A stretch of 44,193 nt of DNA from contig BPQB01000142.1 of the NCBI GenBank assembly GCA_019973155.2, forward strand, positions 1 through 44,193. Direction: 5' to 3'. Shown in pieces: positions 11,701 to 22,687 of this stretch; positions within the stretch are counted from its first letter, which is position 1; each line of letters starts with the position of its first letter. The position numbers and the translations under genes were made by a program. A model generated the notes under the pieces. It ran no database searches and was not told the DNA's origin. It worked only from the letters and a program-made list of their open reading frames with translations. This DNA is from Phanerochaete sordida (Eukaryota > Basidiomycota > Agaricomycetes > Polyporales > Phanerochaetaceae).

Positions 11701-12400
11701 CCTGTTATATTGCTCGCGCGCGTGCCACGTGAGAGCAGCAGCCGCCCTGGCGGTGACGTCGTGCCTGCCGCCCTGCCTCAAACCATGTCTGCGCCCCCCA
11801 CCACGCTTATCGTCGATGCTGTGGATCTCCAAGGCCGCAGTTGCCTCACTGGCAGCATTCGAGTGGGCGCCTCGCAACCGGAAACTCATCACCGTCCGCA
11901 CTCCGTCCGTCTGGGCGGCATAGACTCGAACCCTCGGGAAGAGCCTCGAGGAGAGATCGCATGGCGCGTGAACACCGCCAAGTACTGCAAGCGGGAGGAT
12001 TGCGATCCAATGACTGCGGAGATACGGTACGAATGGATGACCTGATGTTGTGGCTTCGTTCCCTGCTGATCTATGTGTACGCGACAGATGAAATCTATCC
12101 CTTACTGGCGGCAACGCTGGCTAGACGGTGAATTCCCAAACTCTTCATCACACTTACCATGCCTCGAATATGTAGAATATCACGTCGCACAATGTGTCAA
12201 GATTATGTTGAATGTCCATGAGTCCGTGCACGGCTCGGAGAAGAGCAGGAACCCCCATACAAGCCGAGCAGGCGTACAGCACTCTTCGCCGAGGTGCGAT
12301 GACTTGCACCTCCTTTCGCTAAAGCAGCTAATGTAGTGGCACATCAGGCCGCCTAGGCCGCTTCAATGTGGACGCCATTGTCAACGCAGCGTCCGTACAA
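11701..12400. other. Spacer in unit B, no gene seen
   Basis: Occupies the place of gene W in units A and C. I could not align it convincingly to gene W, and no frame carries a motif. Composition turns more AT-rich near 12,130-12,250. Confidence 0.3.
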
Positions 12401-13648
12401 GTGTCTGTTTGGTCGTCAATACGCCGACGTCGCTCTCGAGCCTCGGGGTGCGCCACCCTATCCATGCCTCTCGTCTACACATACTGATCGTCTCTGCAGG
12501 TAGTGGCTGCGCTCACATGCTTTCAGTGGCACGGGGAGGCCGTCGCGTTCACTCACCTGGTCGATGGACACGGAACGACCCTTCCTCCTCTGGTATACCT
12601 TCCACCAAGCCTACCGACCATGGCCAACACCTCTCAAAATCGACATCGCTACCCACAGCCTCGCTAAGATTGACACGGTGTTCATGACTGGACGACGGAA
12701 GGGCACCTGGTGAGTCTCCTTGGGTTTCAGAGGTGCGCGATTGCTGAGAACTGCGGCAGGCGCGGTCATCCTCGGCGCGACGGCCCTCAGCGGACTTGAC
12801 AAGGCGCAAGCGCTGACCCTCGCACAGATTGCGTCGTCATTGGTTCCCGCGATCGATGCGCAGAGCATCGTGAGTATGCTTTGCTGCAAAGTGCGTCGCT
12901 TCTAGCCGAACTCCTAGCTCCCGAGCAACGATTCAACTCTGTACTGACTAAGAGCTACAGACACGACTTCTCATGGAGACGTCCGCCACTGCGACCTCTA
13001 GTCAAGGATTGCGCGTGACGATCCACGGAATCGTGAACGCTTACGAGTGGTACCGCCGAAGGTGCGTCACGTTCCTCTTCTCGCGTCCCGCTCTCATTGA
13101 ATGTGTCGCAGACGGGTCCTACGTATACACGAGCTTCACCGACACCGACGCTACGCTCCGGGCCGCGTCCAACGCCTACAACGCAGCTGGCTTATCAACA
13201 TGCTACACACTCGAGCCTACCCCAGCAAGCATGCGCGCACGCCTCGAGCACGCCACCGCCACCGCTCAGACGGCGCCCGCGTCCGCGCCCATGTGTCATG
13301 CGCCAACCAGCAAATTCACAATCGTGGACGGGACGCTCGCGATTCACGGGCTCATCGAGATGCCCTACACGCCGGAGGCGGGCGCGCCGCCATTCGCGGC
13401 ACTGGAAGGAAGTTCAAGGAACAGACCGCGGCCGCATCTCGCTACACCCGTCATTCTGGAGCTGCACGCAAAGTGTACGAGTACGGGGAACCTATCCTGC
13501 GCGCGATCTCTGACGCGCCAGTCGACCGCCCCGGTTTCATAGCCCAGACCATCCCGATTCCCAAATCCAACGTCTCGAGCGGCGCGTTCACAGTCGCTGA
13601 CGGCACGCCCGCGGCGCACAAGCTCGTCGAGATTGGGCACACGTGAAA
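12401..13648 (+). pseudogene. Gene Z, copy B (best exon structure, probably decayed)
   Basis: Plus-strand, product not recognised. Visible exons: one ending GGRRKGTW-like at about 12,710 before GTGAGT; one reading AVILGATALSGLDKAQALTLAQ up to 12,868; one reading TRLLMETSATATSSQ from about 12,961 to 13,060; and a last exon from 13,111. Introns are at about 12,869-12,960 and 13,061-13,110, the latter shared with A and C. The last exon has two attractive frames: one with TSFTDTDATLRAASNAYNA at its start, and another with KVYEYGEPILRAISD and IPIPKSNVSSG towards 13,640. Phases do not agree across the introns, so I think this copy is also broken. Confidence 0.35.
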
Positions 13649-14663
13649 GCGGTGCTGGAGACGCACGACGGGAGCCTGCCGCTGCCCGGCTCTGAGACCG
13701 TTGGCTCCTCGCGGACAGCATCGTGCGCATGACCAGGCTCGCTGTCTGGGCAGGAGCCGAGCTGAGATTGATGACGGTCAGCTGGGCGTCCGCACATTCG
13801 CGAAGCAGGGCCGATCGCTCGACGCAAGCCCTTCGCGCCGTCGCTCGCCGTTCGCCCTCCCGTCGCGGAGCGCCGGATGCCATTCCGCGACGCACAGCCC
13901 CGCCGACCACCTCCTCCAGCAATCGTTCTCCCACGTTCGATGCGCCATCGCACTGGCAGTGCGGGCGACGGTCACCCGTCAGGTGCGTGTCAGTATCTGT
14001 CGCCTGGATTTTGCGTCGCTGGCCGCAATTGTTGGCAGATTGGTACACGCGGTATCGAGACCATGGCCGGCGGCGACGATGATAGGCTAATTGTAGGTAT
14101 AAGGACGGTGGGATACAGAGTAAGGTACAGTATGTGAAAGTCTGCGACGCTTCGAGTACGTATCAAGCACGCTGCCAAAGCTAAGCTCACGCCGATCCGG
14201 ATTCGGTCGTGTCTCTGGATCGTCGTGCGCATGTTCGCTCGGGATGGCACCGCTTTTGATACCTGTGAGAACGGCGTCATGTACATTTTCAAATAATCGT
14301 GAATCCCATTGCGCTTCGTGCTGTGGACTCGCTGCTGGCCTATCACGAGTACTTAAAGAATAATAGCAGCTATGCCGATGTGCGTGACGGGGATTTCTGA
14401 CAGAAGTACGTATGCAGCTACGCTTTGCACGCATTTTTCAAAGGAGAGTTCGGAACGGACGAGACCAGGCGCTCCCAAAGAGCTTTCGCACACGAGGCAG
14501 AGAGCACGACCCGGGGGCTGCGCAGCCGTCGCACGCTGTACTAGGAATCTGAGGACGTGCGGATGGGGCGAGGCTCGTTGTTCTCGCACTCGTCCACTAC
14601 CGCCACCGTCGTTTCCACATCAACCTCGCGCAAGCGTCGCCGCCCTCGCCGCCTTTGTCCAGC
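13649..14663. other. 5' flank of F-box copy B
   Basis: Unlike A and C, this flank shows no conserved TATA-like block. Homology to the other units resumes only near 14,490 (cgaggcagagagcacgacc), about 175 bp before the F-box ATG. A minus-strand open frame of 227 codons (13,365-14,048) runs through here and across gene Z exons. It has no motif and I do not call it. Confidence 0.4.
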
Positions 14664-17154
14664 ATGCCGCTGGTCACAGGAGCCGACCTCCCGTCCGAGG
14701 TCATCGCGAAGGTCCTCAGCAATTTCATGATCACTGTAAAGATACGAGACCAGCATTATCAAAGATGGAAACACGAACTTGTCGCACCAAGTCTGGTGTG
14801 CACGTACTGGTCGGAATGCATCCGGCAAGCGCTCTTTGAAGACATAATCTTGCTCAATGCTTCTGATTTACGCTTCATTGAAGATATTGTCTACAACCCT
14901 CGGTTCAACGACTCATCGCTGAACGGAGCCATCAAATATATACGAGCCGAACACCACTTCCCTCCTCTTCCAGAGCCATGGCTTCATCACCTACAATCAT
15001 TAATGACGCGCCTCCCACGGACAGAATTCTGGTGCGAGGTGTGGAGAGAGACTGGCGGCCCCCAACTTTCAATACCAGTCCGATGGCCTCCATTTGCAGC
15101 GCTTCCCCGTGTTCCCCCATCCTTCTACAACCTCGGCCTTTCCGTTATCCAGGTCACCGGCTCCGAGCTCAAAAGCACTACCGAGCTCGCACGGCTCGTC
15201 GACAGCTTTCCCGCCCTGCAACAGTGCTTCTTCTCCCGGCTCAAATTCCGCGACCCCTCTCCAATCATCCGAGCTCGAAGGATCCCACGGAAGGTCCCGA
15301 GAGCATTTGAGATGTGCAATATCTCGGAGTGCACAGACATGACGATCTCGACTCAGGCAAGGCTTGCATTGGACCTGCTCGCAGCCGCGCCTCGACTGGG
15401 CCTTGCCGCGGACGATCCCCCGTGGAGCGCGCTCCTCGATGCCTTGCTTGCATCGGTGCCCAGTGGCTTCAAGCAAGCGCGCATGGGATTGCAGCAATCG
15501 GGAGGCGAGCCTCTCGATGGCCAAACCCCTGGCAGGTGCGCACATGGTTATTCAGTTGTGTGCCGGAGACACTCAATGCATGACCTTGGTAGGCAAAGTA
15601 GTTCTGGGGTTCTTATCAACGACCACCTCAGTATGGCTGGCTTTACTGGACAAAAATACAACTTTGTTGTTTTCGGTACCTAGAAATTGGAAACTATATG
15701 TCAGCCTATGAAGTATTGTGTGCTATCGTGCGCTACTGTGCGCCCGTTGTGCATACTCGGTGGTGTGCGCGAGAGCCTGTGCACGACCGCGAACCACCGC
15801 GAACCACCGCGAAAGATCGTGAACGATCGTGCACGCTTCTGCATGCGCGCTCACCCCGGCAGCTCTTCGATTTGTATTCATCGCAGAAAAACCATCATTC
15901 CCAAGCGCGCTCGCGTACGAATGCGCGCGATCGTGCGCTCTTGCGCAGAGGACCTCACGGTCTCGCACGCGTGCGGGTGCACGATCGTGCACGACCGCGT
16001 CCGACCGTGCAAGCGGCTGGTTTTCAGTTTCTCGAGACCGTTTTTCTGTGAAGGTATAACCCTCTCTTGGTCGCTCTCGCGCAATGTAGTGCACAGGCGT
16101 GCACCCGGGGGCACCCTCGCGTCCTCCTACGCACCTCCAAAAGTGCTCGCTTCAGAAAACGAAATCAGTGAGGTTGACCAGTCGCGCGCGATCGCGCACG
16201 GTCGCGCACCTGACACTGAAACAAAAACGGACCGAGCGAAACGACCGCGCACGACTGCGCATGATCGTGCGCGATCGTGCGCGACCGTGCGCCACTGCGC
16301 AGGATGGTTGCACGATTGTTCATACTCCATGCACAGTCGCGCAAGCTCTCGGAATACATGCCGCGAGCGGTACGAAATGTGCACAGGCAGTCAGAAGAAA
16401 AACAAATCACTGGCCCGCACAATCACTTGCTTGGATTTTCGTCCAATAAAGACCGTCATACCTCAGGCCCAGACCAGCTCGTGGCCAATGTGTGGGTGAA
16501 GCGTGCACGCGCTATACCCGCTCGCGCAGGCGACACATCTGCTTACGTCAGCAAGATCAGTCTGCCAGCTTCGCAGCCGCCGGAGAAGGCGATGCTCCCT
16601 CCTTCGATGGCTTCCGAGATGCCGCGGGCTCCGCGCACTTCGTGAAGCTCAAGTTCTGGGTGAGCGAAGGCGACGCGCAGGACAAAGCGGGGATGCGGGC
16701 GCTCGTGCGCTCGGTGCTTCGCCGCGAGCAGCTCACTTGGGCTCTGGACCGAGGAGTTCTGTGGCTGTCACTCTGCGCCGCCAATGGCAAGACGGGACAA
16801 TGGGGAGACATAGCACACATCAGCAGCAGAACCCTTCGCTCCGTTCTTGCCGACCGCTCCGTCCCCGCCATTGACGCGACGCCACCAACCCTCAATGACG
16901 ACGAGTATGCGGAGTATCTTTCACTTTTCCGCACGAGAAAGAGGAAACACTACCTTCGGCAACTTCCTGCCCTGCGCGTGGAGCGAGCAAAGGCAAAGGC
17001 GCGTTCATTGGAGGAGACATCCGAGTTGCCGGCGGATCAGGTCGCGCCAGTTCCGGCACCGCATACAAGCATGGCAGGAGGATCTGGTGGCAACGAGGCA
17101 GATGGACATGTTGCAGAGGGTTTTGGTAAGGATGACAAAGAGGACGAAAGTTGA
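14664..17154 (+). pseudogene. F-box domain gene, copy B (disrupted)
   Basis: Third paralogue of the F-box family, broken. The 5' part (14,664 to about 15,530) is intact and very like A and C: TGADLPSEVIAKVLSNF, PSLVCTYWSECIRQALF. Relative to A there is a 4-nt insertion at about 15,533 (CCTGGCAGGTGCG against CCAGGTGCG), then an 829-bp transposon, then a 4-nt deletion near 16,563 (AGTCTGCC against AGTCTGACTGCC). The small indels restore each other's frame, but between them the frame is wrong, with a stop at 15,683 inside the insertion. The 3' part (about 16,565-17,154) again reads VLRREQLTWALDRGVL and DDEYAEYLSLF, ending in an acidic tail (KDDKEDES) that copy A lacks. Confidence 0.8.
15632..16460. 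mobile_element. 829-bp non-autonomous DNA transposon (MITE-like)
   Basis: Inserted in F-box copy B. The ends are imperfect inverted repeats of about 30 bp: 15,632 reads TATGGCTGGCTTTACTGGAC and the reverse complement of the right end reads TATGACGGTCTTTATTGGAC, with further matches inward (AAAAT.CAA). CCTCAG flanks both sides (15,626-15,631 and 16,461-16,466), and copies A and C have no insertion here. Both halves are packed with short motifs of the type GCGCACGATCGTGCGC and GACCGCG (about 15,720-15,850, 15,920-16,010, 16,180-16,300), as expected for transposase-binding arrays. No coding capacity is apparent. A 6-bp target duplication does not clearly fit a superfamily. Confidence 0.8.
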
Positions 17155-17249
17155 TGGAACTGCGTGTAAGAGGTATGCAATCGATAATTCCCCAGAACTC
17201 TGCACTGACACAGCAGGAACCGCGGATTGGGCGGCGCACGATCTCGCCT

Positions 17250-17438
17250 CACTGCGGGGGCGGACCGATGTTCTGGCCCAGAACATTGGAAAGAAAATCG
17301 AAGGAATAGAAACAATGTGCCCACGATGTTCTTGCCAGGAACATGGCAGGAACATTGTGAATATTCTGAGGGGGGATATTCACAATGTTCTGCCTCGGAA
17401 AATTCCACATGCTCTCCTCATGTTCCTGCTCAGAACAT
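17250..17438 (+). repeat. Left terminal inverted repeat of CACTA-like element
   Basis: 189 bp, matching the right repeat with about ten mismatches. It contains the dyad CCAGAACATTGG-type motif and several AGAACAT/ATGTTCT copies, which continue to about 17,640 as a subterminal array. Confidence 0.85.
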
Positions 17439-20097
17439 GGCAAGAACATGGTGCATGTTTCTGGCCATGTTTTGTCCAGAATCACATTGAATGTTCTTAC
17501 GGTGTTCTTGTGTACATATTTGACATGATATCGACCATATTTGGTAGTTTGGGGGCAAACCATACGAGGAACATACTATATTTGGCAATGACATACGGGA
17601 TATTCAAACTGTTCCCGGCCAGAACATGCGTGGGCCATGAGGCCGATAACAAAGGATGTTATCACATGTTAACTAGGTGTGAAACGGGCCGAAGCTCCGC
17701 TCGGCGGGCACGATTTCTTCATCGCTTTTTGCAGCTCAATTTGGCTGGTATAAATATGGGATTTATGCTGTCTGTACATTTTACAATTACATCTTCTGAC
17801 ATAAAACACAAATATACGTAAGCTTGCCTTCTTATGAGGGCAGTAAATGACTTCAAACCAGATCTCACAGGCCTCGCAGTCTTATGCGTTTTGGATCACC
17901 GTCTAATGTGCTGCCCAGCATGGACCAGCACGAAAGGCAGAGTTGATGGCTGTGTCACTGTTGGTGGACATCTCAAGGACGCATTGTAGCGCGCAAGGAT
18001 TAATGTAATTTGTCCGCGCCGCCACGCTACCAATTGGGCAATACGACACTCTCATAGTGCATCAAACAAGCACGGGAAAAGCGGGCAAGGATCCCTGGCT
18101 CAGTGTGCGGTGCACGGGAGGACGACGATAGTGCTGAGGGGCGCATCAACGACCACACCGTCTCCTGAGACCCCAACCACGATGCTGACACCGGTGAGCA
18201 GCAGGGCGTCTGCAAGTGCGTCAGTATAAGCATAGGTATGAACAAAGCAAGTAGAAACACTTACCGGCACGGCTAAAAGTGCGCCCCCGTGGCCCTTCAG
18301 AATGCTGGCCATGCGGTCAACACCGTGTGATAGACAGGTGAGCCCCTCGGTAAGCCTTCAGGTGAGCTGTACATGGACCGATCAATATGTTTCTTTGGGC
18401 CCTTTACGCACATGAAAAAGAGAACACAAGCCCACCTTGGCAGTCTCAACGTGACATCGAGGCGCTGCAAAGGCAACCGTGGGTACTGGCGGAGGTGGCG
18501 GTGGCGGCGGCAAAATGCCGACATGGCCAGCCAGTACCCACACCAATCCAACCCGTTGTGGCCGTCTGCCGCCGTCACTGTGACTTGGACGCGGCGACCG
18601 CTCGACTGGGCTATGTTGACACTGAACGTGAGATGAGCGAGGCTACGGTGAACGATGAAACGCAGTACCGATGCGTTAGGACGATCGGGACACACCGGTA
18701 CACACCCTGATGCTCATTGTGCGCAGGACATTACTCACCGCGTTTCCCACCAGCAGTCGATGTTCATGTGCCTCGCAGGACGTCAAAATCACAAATATGG
18801 GTGAACGGGCCATCGCACGGGGCGCACATCTGCGGTGACGACGGCATGTACGGTGCAAGGTCAGTACGTGCTGTGTGCATTACACAGAAATTGTGCTGAT
18901 GGCGTGACAATCGGCAGCCGCAGTGGCACTTGTACCTTGCTCGCCAGATGCAGAAATATCAAATTTCGATGTGTGCGCAGCGTGCGGGCACCGTCAGCGG
19001 TAAGGCAGGGGCTCAAAAACAGCATTCTCACCATGTGCGTGCCTAGTACACAACCCTCGCGTGGCGCTCGCTAAGACCCTGCTCGCTGGGAGACAGAATC
19101 CTGGATTTTGAGCCGCGGCTATCGCACAGACCTCCTCCAGGGCGGCGGATAGAGTCAGCATCAACAGTGATCCATAGCGCATGTGTACGTACTCCGTTGC
19201 TTTGGGAGGTTCGTGCTGACAACGTGCTTATTGCAGCCGCGGTAAACTCGGGTTTTCCATGCGCGGATCCCGCGCAAGCTTATGGAGAAATCAACGAGGT
19301 CAGCGCGTATGCAGAGTGCAGATTAACCATGTACTGACCTCGGAGTCCGGCGCATCGCTAGGATCCTTGCGCAGCAGTCGCACAAGCTCTGCTCGACGAA
19401 ATCGCAAATTTCGGCTCGCAAGAGTCGTTCATGCCCGCAGCATTGCAGCAGCAATGCCGATATAGCCAACGGAAGGTCAGTATACAGTAAACTCATGCGG
19501 GTTATGTGGGCCTGTCATGTGCACCGAGTCACCAACAGCCTCCTGCTCACAGGTATCGACGCGGAACACCGCTTACACGCGTACCTGTCCTGTCTGTTTC
19601 CGTGCTGCTGCTTGCGCCCTTGTCTGCGAGGATGCTCATGGTAAGTGCTAGCTCCGTGGCAGCCGCAGAACTGTACTCACTAGTACTGTCCATTAGGCTG
19701 CTTGGCGGCATTCTGTTCTGTGCCAAAATGCGTCTCAACCGCAGCCTTATCCCATTCCACCTGTGGTCTTGCTTCCGCGCTGTGTTGTAGTGGTCGTTCC
19801 GATTGTCACCTTGCGATCACGCAAACATGTCCCGGCGCGGCATCGCAATGACCTACCGAATACGAGAACGTGTGGAGGGCAAGCAGGGGGATGTGGCCGG
19901 CATGTAGATCGGCGGAGACGGTATGACAGATCTTGCGAGAGAGCAGAATAAGTGTAGCGGGGGCGCTGAGAGGCGCGAGCGAAGTTGAAGGTGGGTGGAC
20001 GTGGTGGTACAGCAGAGGAGCTCTGGGCGCTAAAGCGCTAACGCGTCGAGCCCGTCCCATGTATCGACGCGTGCAGTGGCGGAAGCAAATGAAGAAA
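17439..20097. other. CACTA-like element interior, left part
   Basis: Subterminal AGAACAT/ATGTTCT motifs reach about 17,640. From 18,387 to 18,710 a plus-strand frame of 107 codons looks coding-like (HEKENTSPPWQSQRDIEALQ, then YVDTEREMSEATVNDETQYR). Near 18,917-19,003 another exon-like stretch (RQPQWHLYLARQMQKYQ) ends at a GTAAG donor. These may be exons of one plus-strand gene between about 18,380 and 19,760, but I could not join them and recognise no domain. Confidence 0.3.
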
Positions 20098-20175
20098 TGC
20101 ACAGCATGACGCACGAGGCTCTACGAAATGAAGTAAATCCTTCATTTCGTAGAGCCTCGTGCGTCATGCTGTGCA
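20098..20175. repeat. Perfect 36-bp inverted repeat (hairpin)
   Basis: The arms at 20,098-20,133 and 20,140-20,175 are exact reverse complements (left arm begins TGCACAGCATGACGCACGAG), separated by TAAATC. It lies inside the CACTA-like element. It does not match the termini of any element in this window, and no oligo-T run follows. Confidence 0.9.
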
Positions 20176-22687
20176 ACTTTTGAATTCACTTCCGGTTTGA
20201 CATGGATCGTGTGCATCTGCGCACTGTGCATCCTCGCAGCTGGCCTGTCTCGACTATGATAATCTCGCGCGCAATGACCTTAGCCTGTGCAGCTGCAGAA
20301 ACACCCCAGCAGGACGACTGTAAGTCTATTTTTGCACGATGTATAAGCCTGTAGCTGTGGCTGTCAATGCTCTCTCATAGGTTTTCTAGCAATACTAATT
20401 TACTTTGCATAGATTATATTACGCCCAGCGCCGCGGTACATAATTGAAGGCTACCTCCTCTATCACTCCACGATGTCGGCAGCGACTCACACATCTCGGC
20501 ACCCGCCCATTCCATCGCGCTCTCAGCTTCCGGCTCGCCCTCCGCCGCAGACGTGGACCGGCGACGGCCGCTTGAACGGCCCCGAACGACGAAACTCACG
20601 CCAAATACTCGCCCTATCCGCTGAGGGCTGCGACCTACGGACCTGCAAGCCCCATCTTGAGCCTGCTCTGTGACGTTTGGGGGGCTCAAGCGACTTGAGG
20701 CGTCGCCAGCTTGCGCAAGGTGCGTTCGCTGATTTCTCGCTCCGTTCGCCGGCTAACCTTCGCCTTTGTCGTCTTGTCCGCCTGCCAAGCTTGTCAGAAC
20801 CCGCGCCGCCGTCGTCTCACGCGGCGCGTGTCCCTTGCCCGTGTTCGTCCGCCCTCCCGCTGTCCACTTCCGTTGCCGCCGCGCCAATCTACCCGATCCT
20901 ACGACACGAAATTCTTCGCCGTGCCCTGAAGACCTCGGCAACCCAAGTCTGGTGAGCCGCGGGCTGCGTACCCGGCTTTGTCACCGATATCTCGGTACGT
21001 GCGCTGCTCGCTCAAGGCGTCGCACAGCGCTGACCTGCCGCTCAGACTCGCTTCCGTGCACACAATCACACGCCCGCTGCGGCGGCCTCTCTGGCTCCCG
21101 AGCGTAGCCTGGACCGGTGACGTTTCGGTGCATCTAGTCGCAAACGGACCCGACCACACCGTCAATACCAGCCGCGTGAAGTGAGTCCGAACGGCGCACC
21201 CCTCAAAATGTCGCCGCGCCTCGTCGTGGATCCTTCGTGCGAGTGGCTTGCCAGAGGCGTCGACCAGGCGTGCAAGAGCGCGGCACGGGCACTGTCGAAC
21301 CCGCTGTCAGCGACGGTAGCCGAAGTGCGGGCGAAGCGCGGCGATACCAGCCTCACCTTTCACGGCCGACTCAAGCCCAGCGCTTGCGCCCGCGAGGCAC
21401 GCTGTCGAGCCCGTGGCCCGCCTCAGCAACCGCATGGCGCGGCAGCCACGACCACCGCCCCCCTGTGCGCACAGTCAGACGACTGAGGGACCGAAAGCGG
21501 AAGCCTACACACCGAGACCTGAGGCGAGACCACGCGGCCTTGTTGCCGCCTTTGGTCGCCCGCCGCATGCGCGATGTCTACGCGGAGAACGCCGAGCGTG
21601 CGCGAGCCCGCAACCAGAACTCGGAAGTCGGTCCCAGGGGGCGGACGCGCACCTGCAGACGGACAGGCACGCTGCGACAGAAGTCAACACTGCGCTGCCG
21701 GAGCAGAGACGCAAGGACGTACCACAGGGACGCAGACCGCGTCGACATTAGGGGTGATCTGCTGCGAAGGCGACCCGCGCGCGTGGATACGAGTAGTCGG
21801 GGCGGGCACGAGTTCTCGTCAATGGATCGCGCACCAGGGGCGAAAGATAGGACGCACCGGAAAGCTGCGAGGGCTGTCCGCGCTGTACCAGAGACCGTCA
21901 GCGATGCGGAGTTACACGCCAAGCGAGGAGGTACCGAGAGGCAGCGTCGGGCTGCCGTCGCCAGTGCACGCCGCCGCTGCGCTTCGAGGCGAAGACGACG
22001 AACGTACCATCACCGCCCGACGTTCACGAGGGAAGGTGCCGAATTTGGTCGGCGTGTGATACCCTACCAAGCCCATAGCCGACGGCCGGAAGTGAGCGAG
22101 GACGCGAAGAAACGAGCTGCGAAACAACGCGCCGCCGCTCAAACACTTGCGATGCGCGAGACGTCCCAATGGAGTCACCGACGGCACCAGCGAGGCTGCG
22201 CGCAGTGGCCTCGCCGCCGTGACAGGCTACGCCGACGGACCGACCAGCGGCGTCGCCGTAGACCTGAGGTTGGGTTAACGCGACGCCGTCGAGGAAGCCG
22301 TGAAGAGACGGACCTGAGGCTGCGGACAGGCTACGTGCCGTCGAACACGACAGCCAGCCGCGGCGACAGACAGTCGTAGGCGGACAGCTGGAGCCACTAG
22401 CGGACAGCTGCGGCAACTCGAGAGCGAGCCAGAACAACGACTCACCCGGGATAAGTGTACCTCCGCAACCGCATCGAGCGAGGCACCGCAGGCGTAGCAC
22501 GAGGGCGGGCCCGTGCCTGCATAGAGACGCGATCGCGACCTTCGAGCGCGACCTAGGTATCACCTGTACATAATGTAGTCAGTGACAGCGAGGCAATATA
22601 TTTTCTTCACTCGCCTTTATTGCAGTGTCACCGTCGCCCTCGCTGCCTTGCTAGTATGTAAGCTCGACGGCTGGGCCGCGACTCCAG
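20176..22687. other. CACTA-like element interior, middle part
   Basis: GC-rich sequence with several long but arginine-rich open frames, the longest 21,237-22,379 (+). A plus-strand stretch at 20,473-20,672 and an exon-like piece at 20,789-20,953 (LSEPAPPSSHAARVPCP) ending at a GTGAGC donor could belong to a gene, but the reading frames do not join and no domain is visible. I do not call a product here. Confidence 0.25.

Larger units (their letters stand above)
8410..17159. repeat. Tandem repeat unit B (about 8.75 kb)
   Basis: Second unit, the most divergent of the three full ones. Its start (gaggtacgcggtc at 8,416) aligns with 17,172 and the window start. Shared landmarks are CGCTTGCGCAGCAAGCCCA at 8,809, gene X patches at 8,920-10,400, gene Y at 10,840-11,700, gene Z at 12,400-13,650 and the F-box copy at 14,664. 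Subtracting the 829-bp insertion leaves about 7.9 kb. Confidence 0.75.

Noticed and set aside
15687..16499. Plus-strand open frame of 270 codons covering the MITE-like element
   Set aside because: It is made of repeated GCGCACGA-type words and crosses the element's right boundary into the F-box pseudogene.
21237..22379. Long plus-strand open frame of 380 codons
   Set aside because: Very arginine-rich, several overlapping frames are also open, and there is no motif or paralogue. GC-rich DNA produces such frames by chance.
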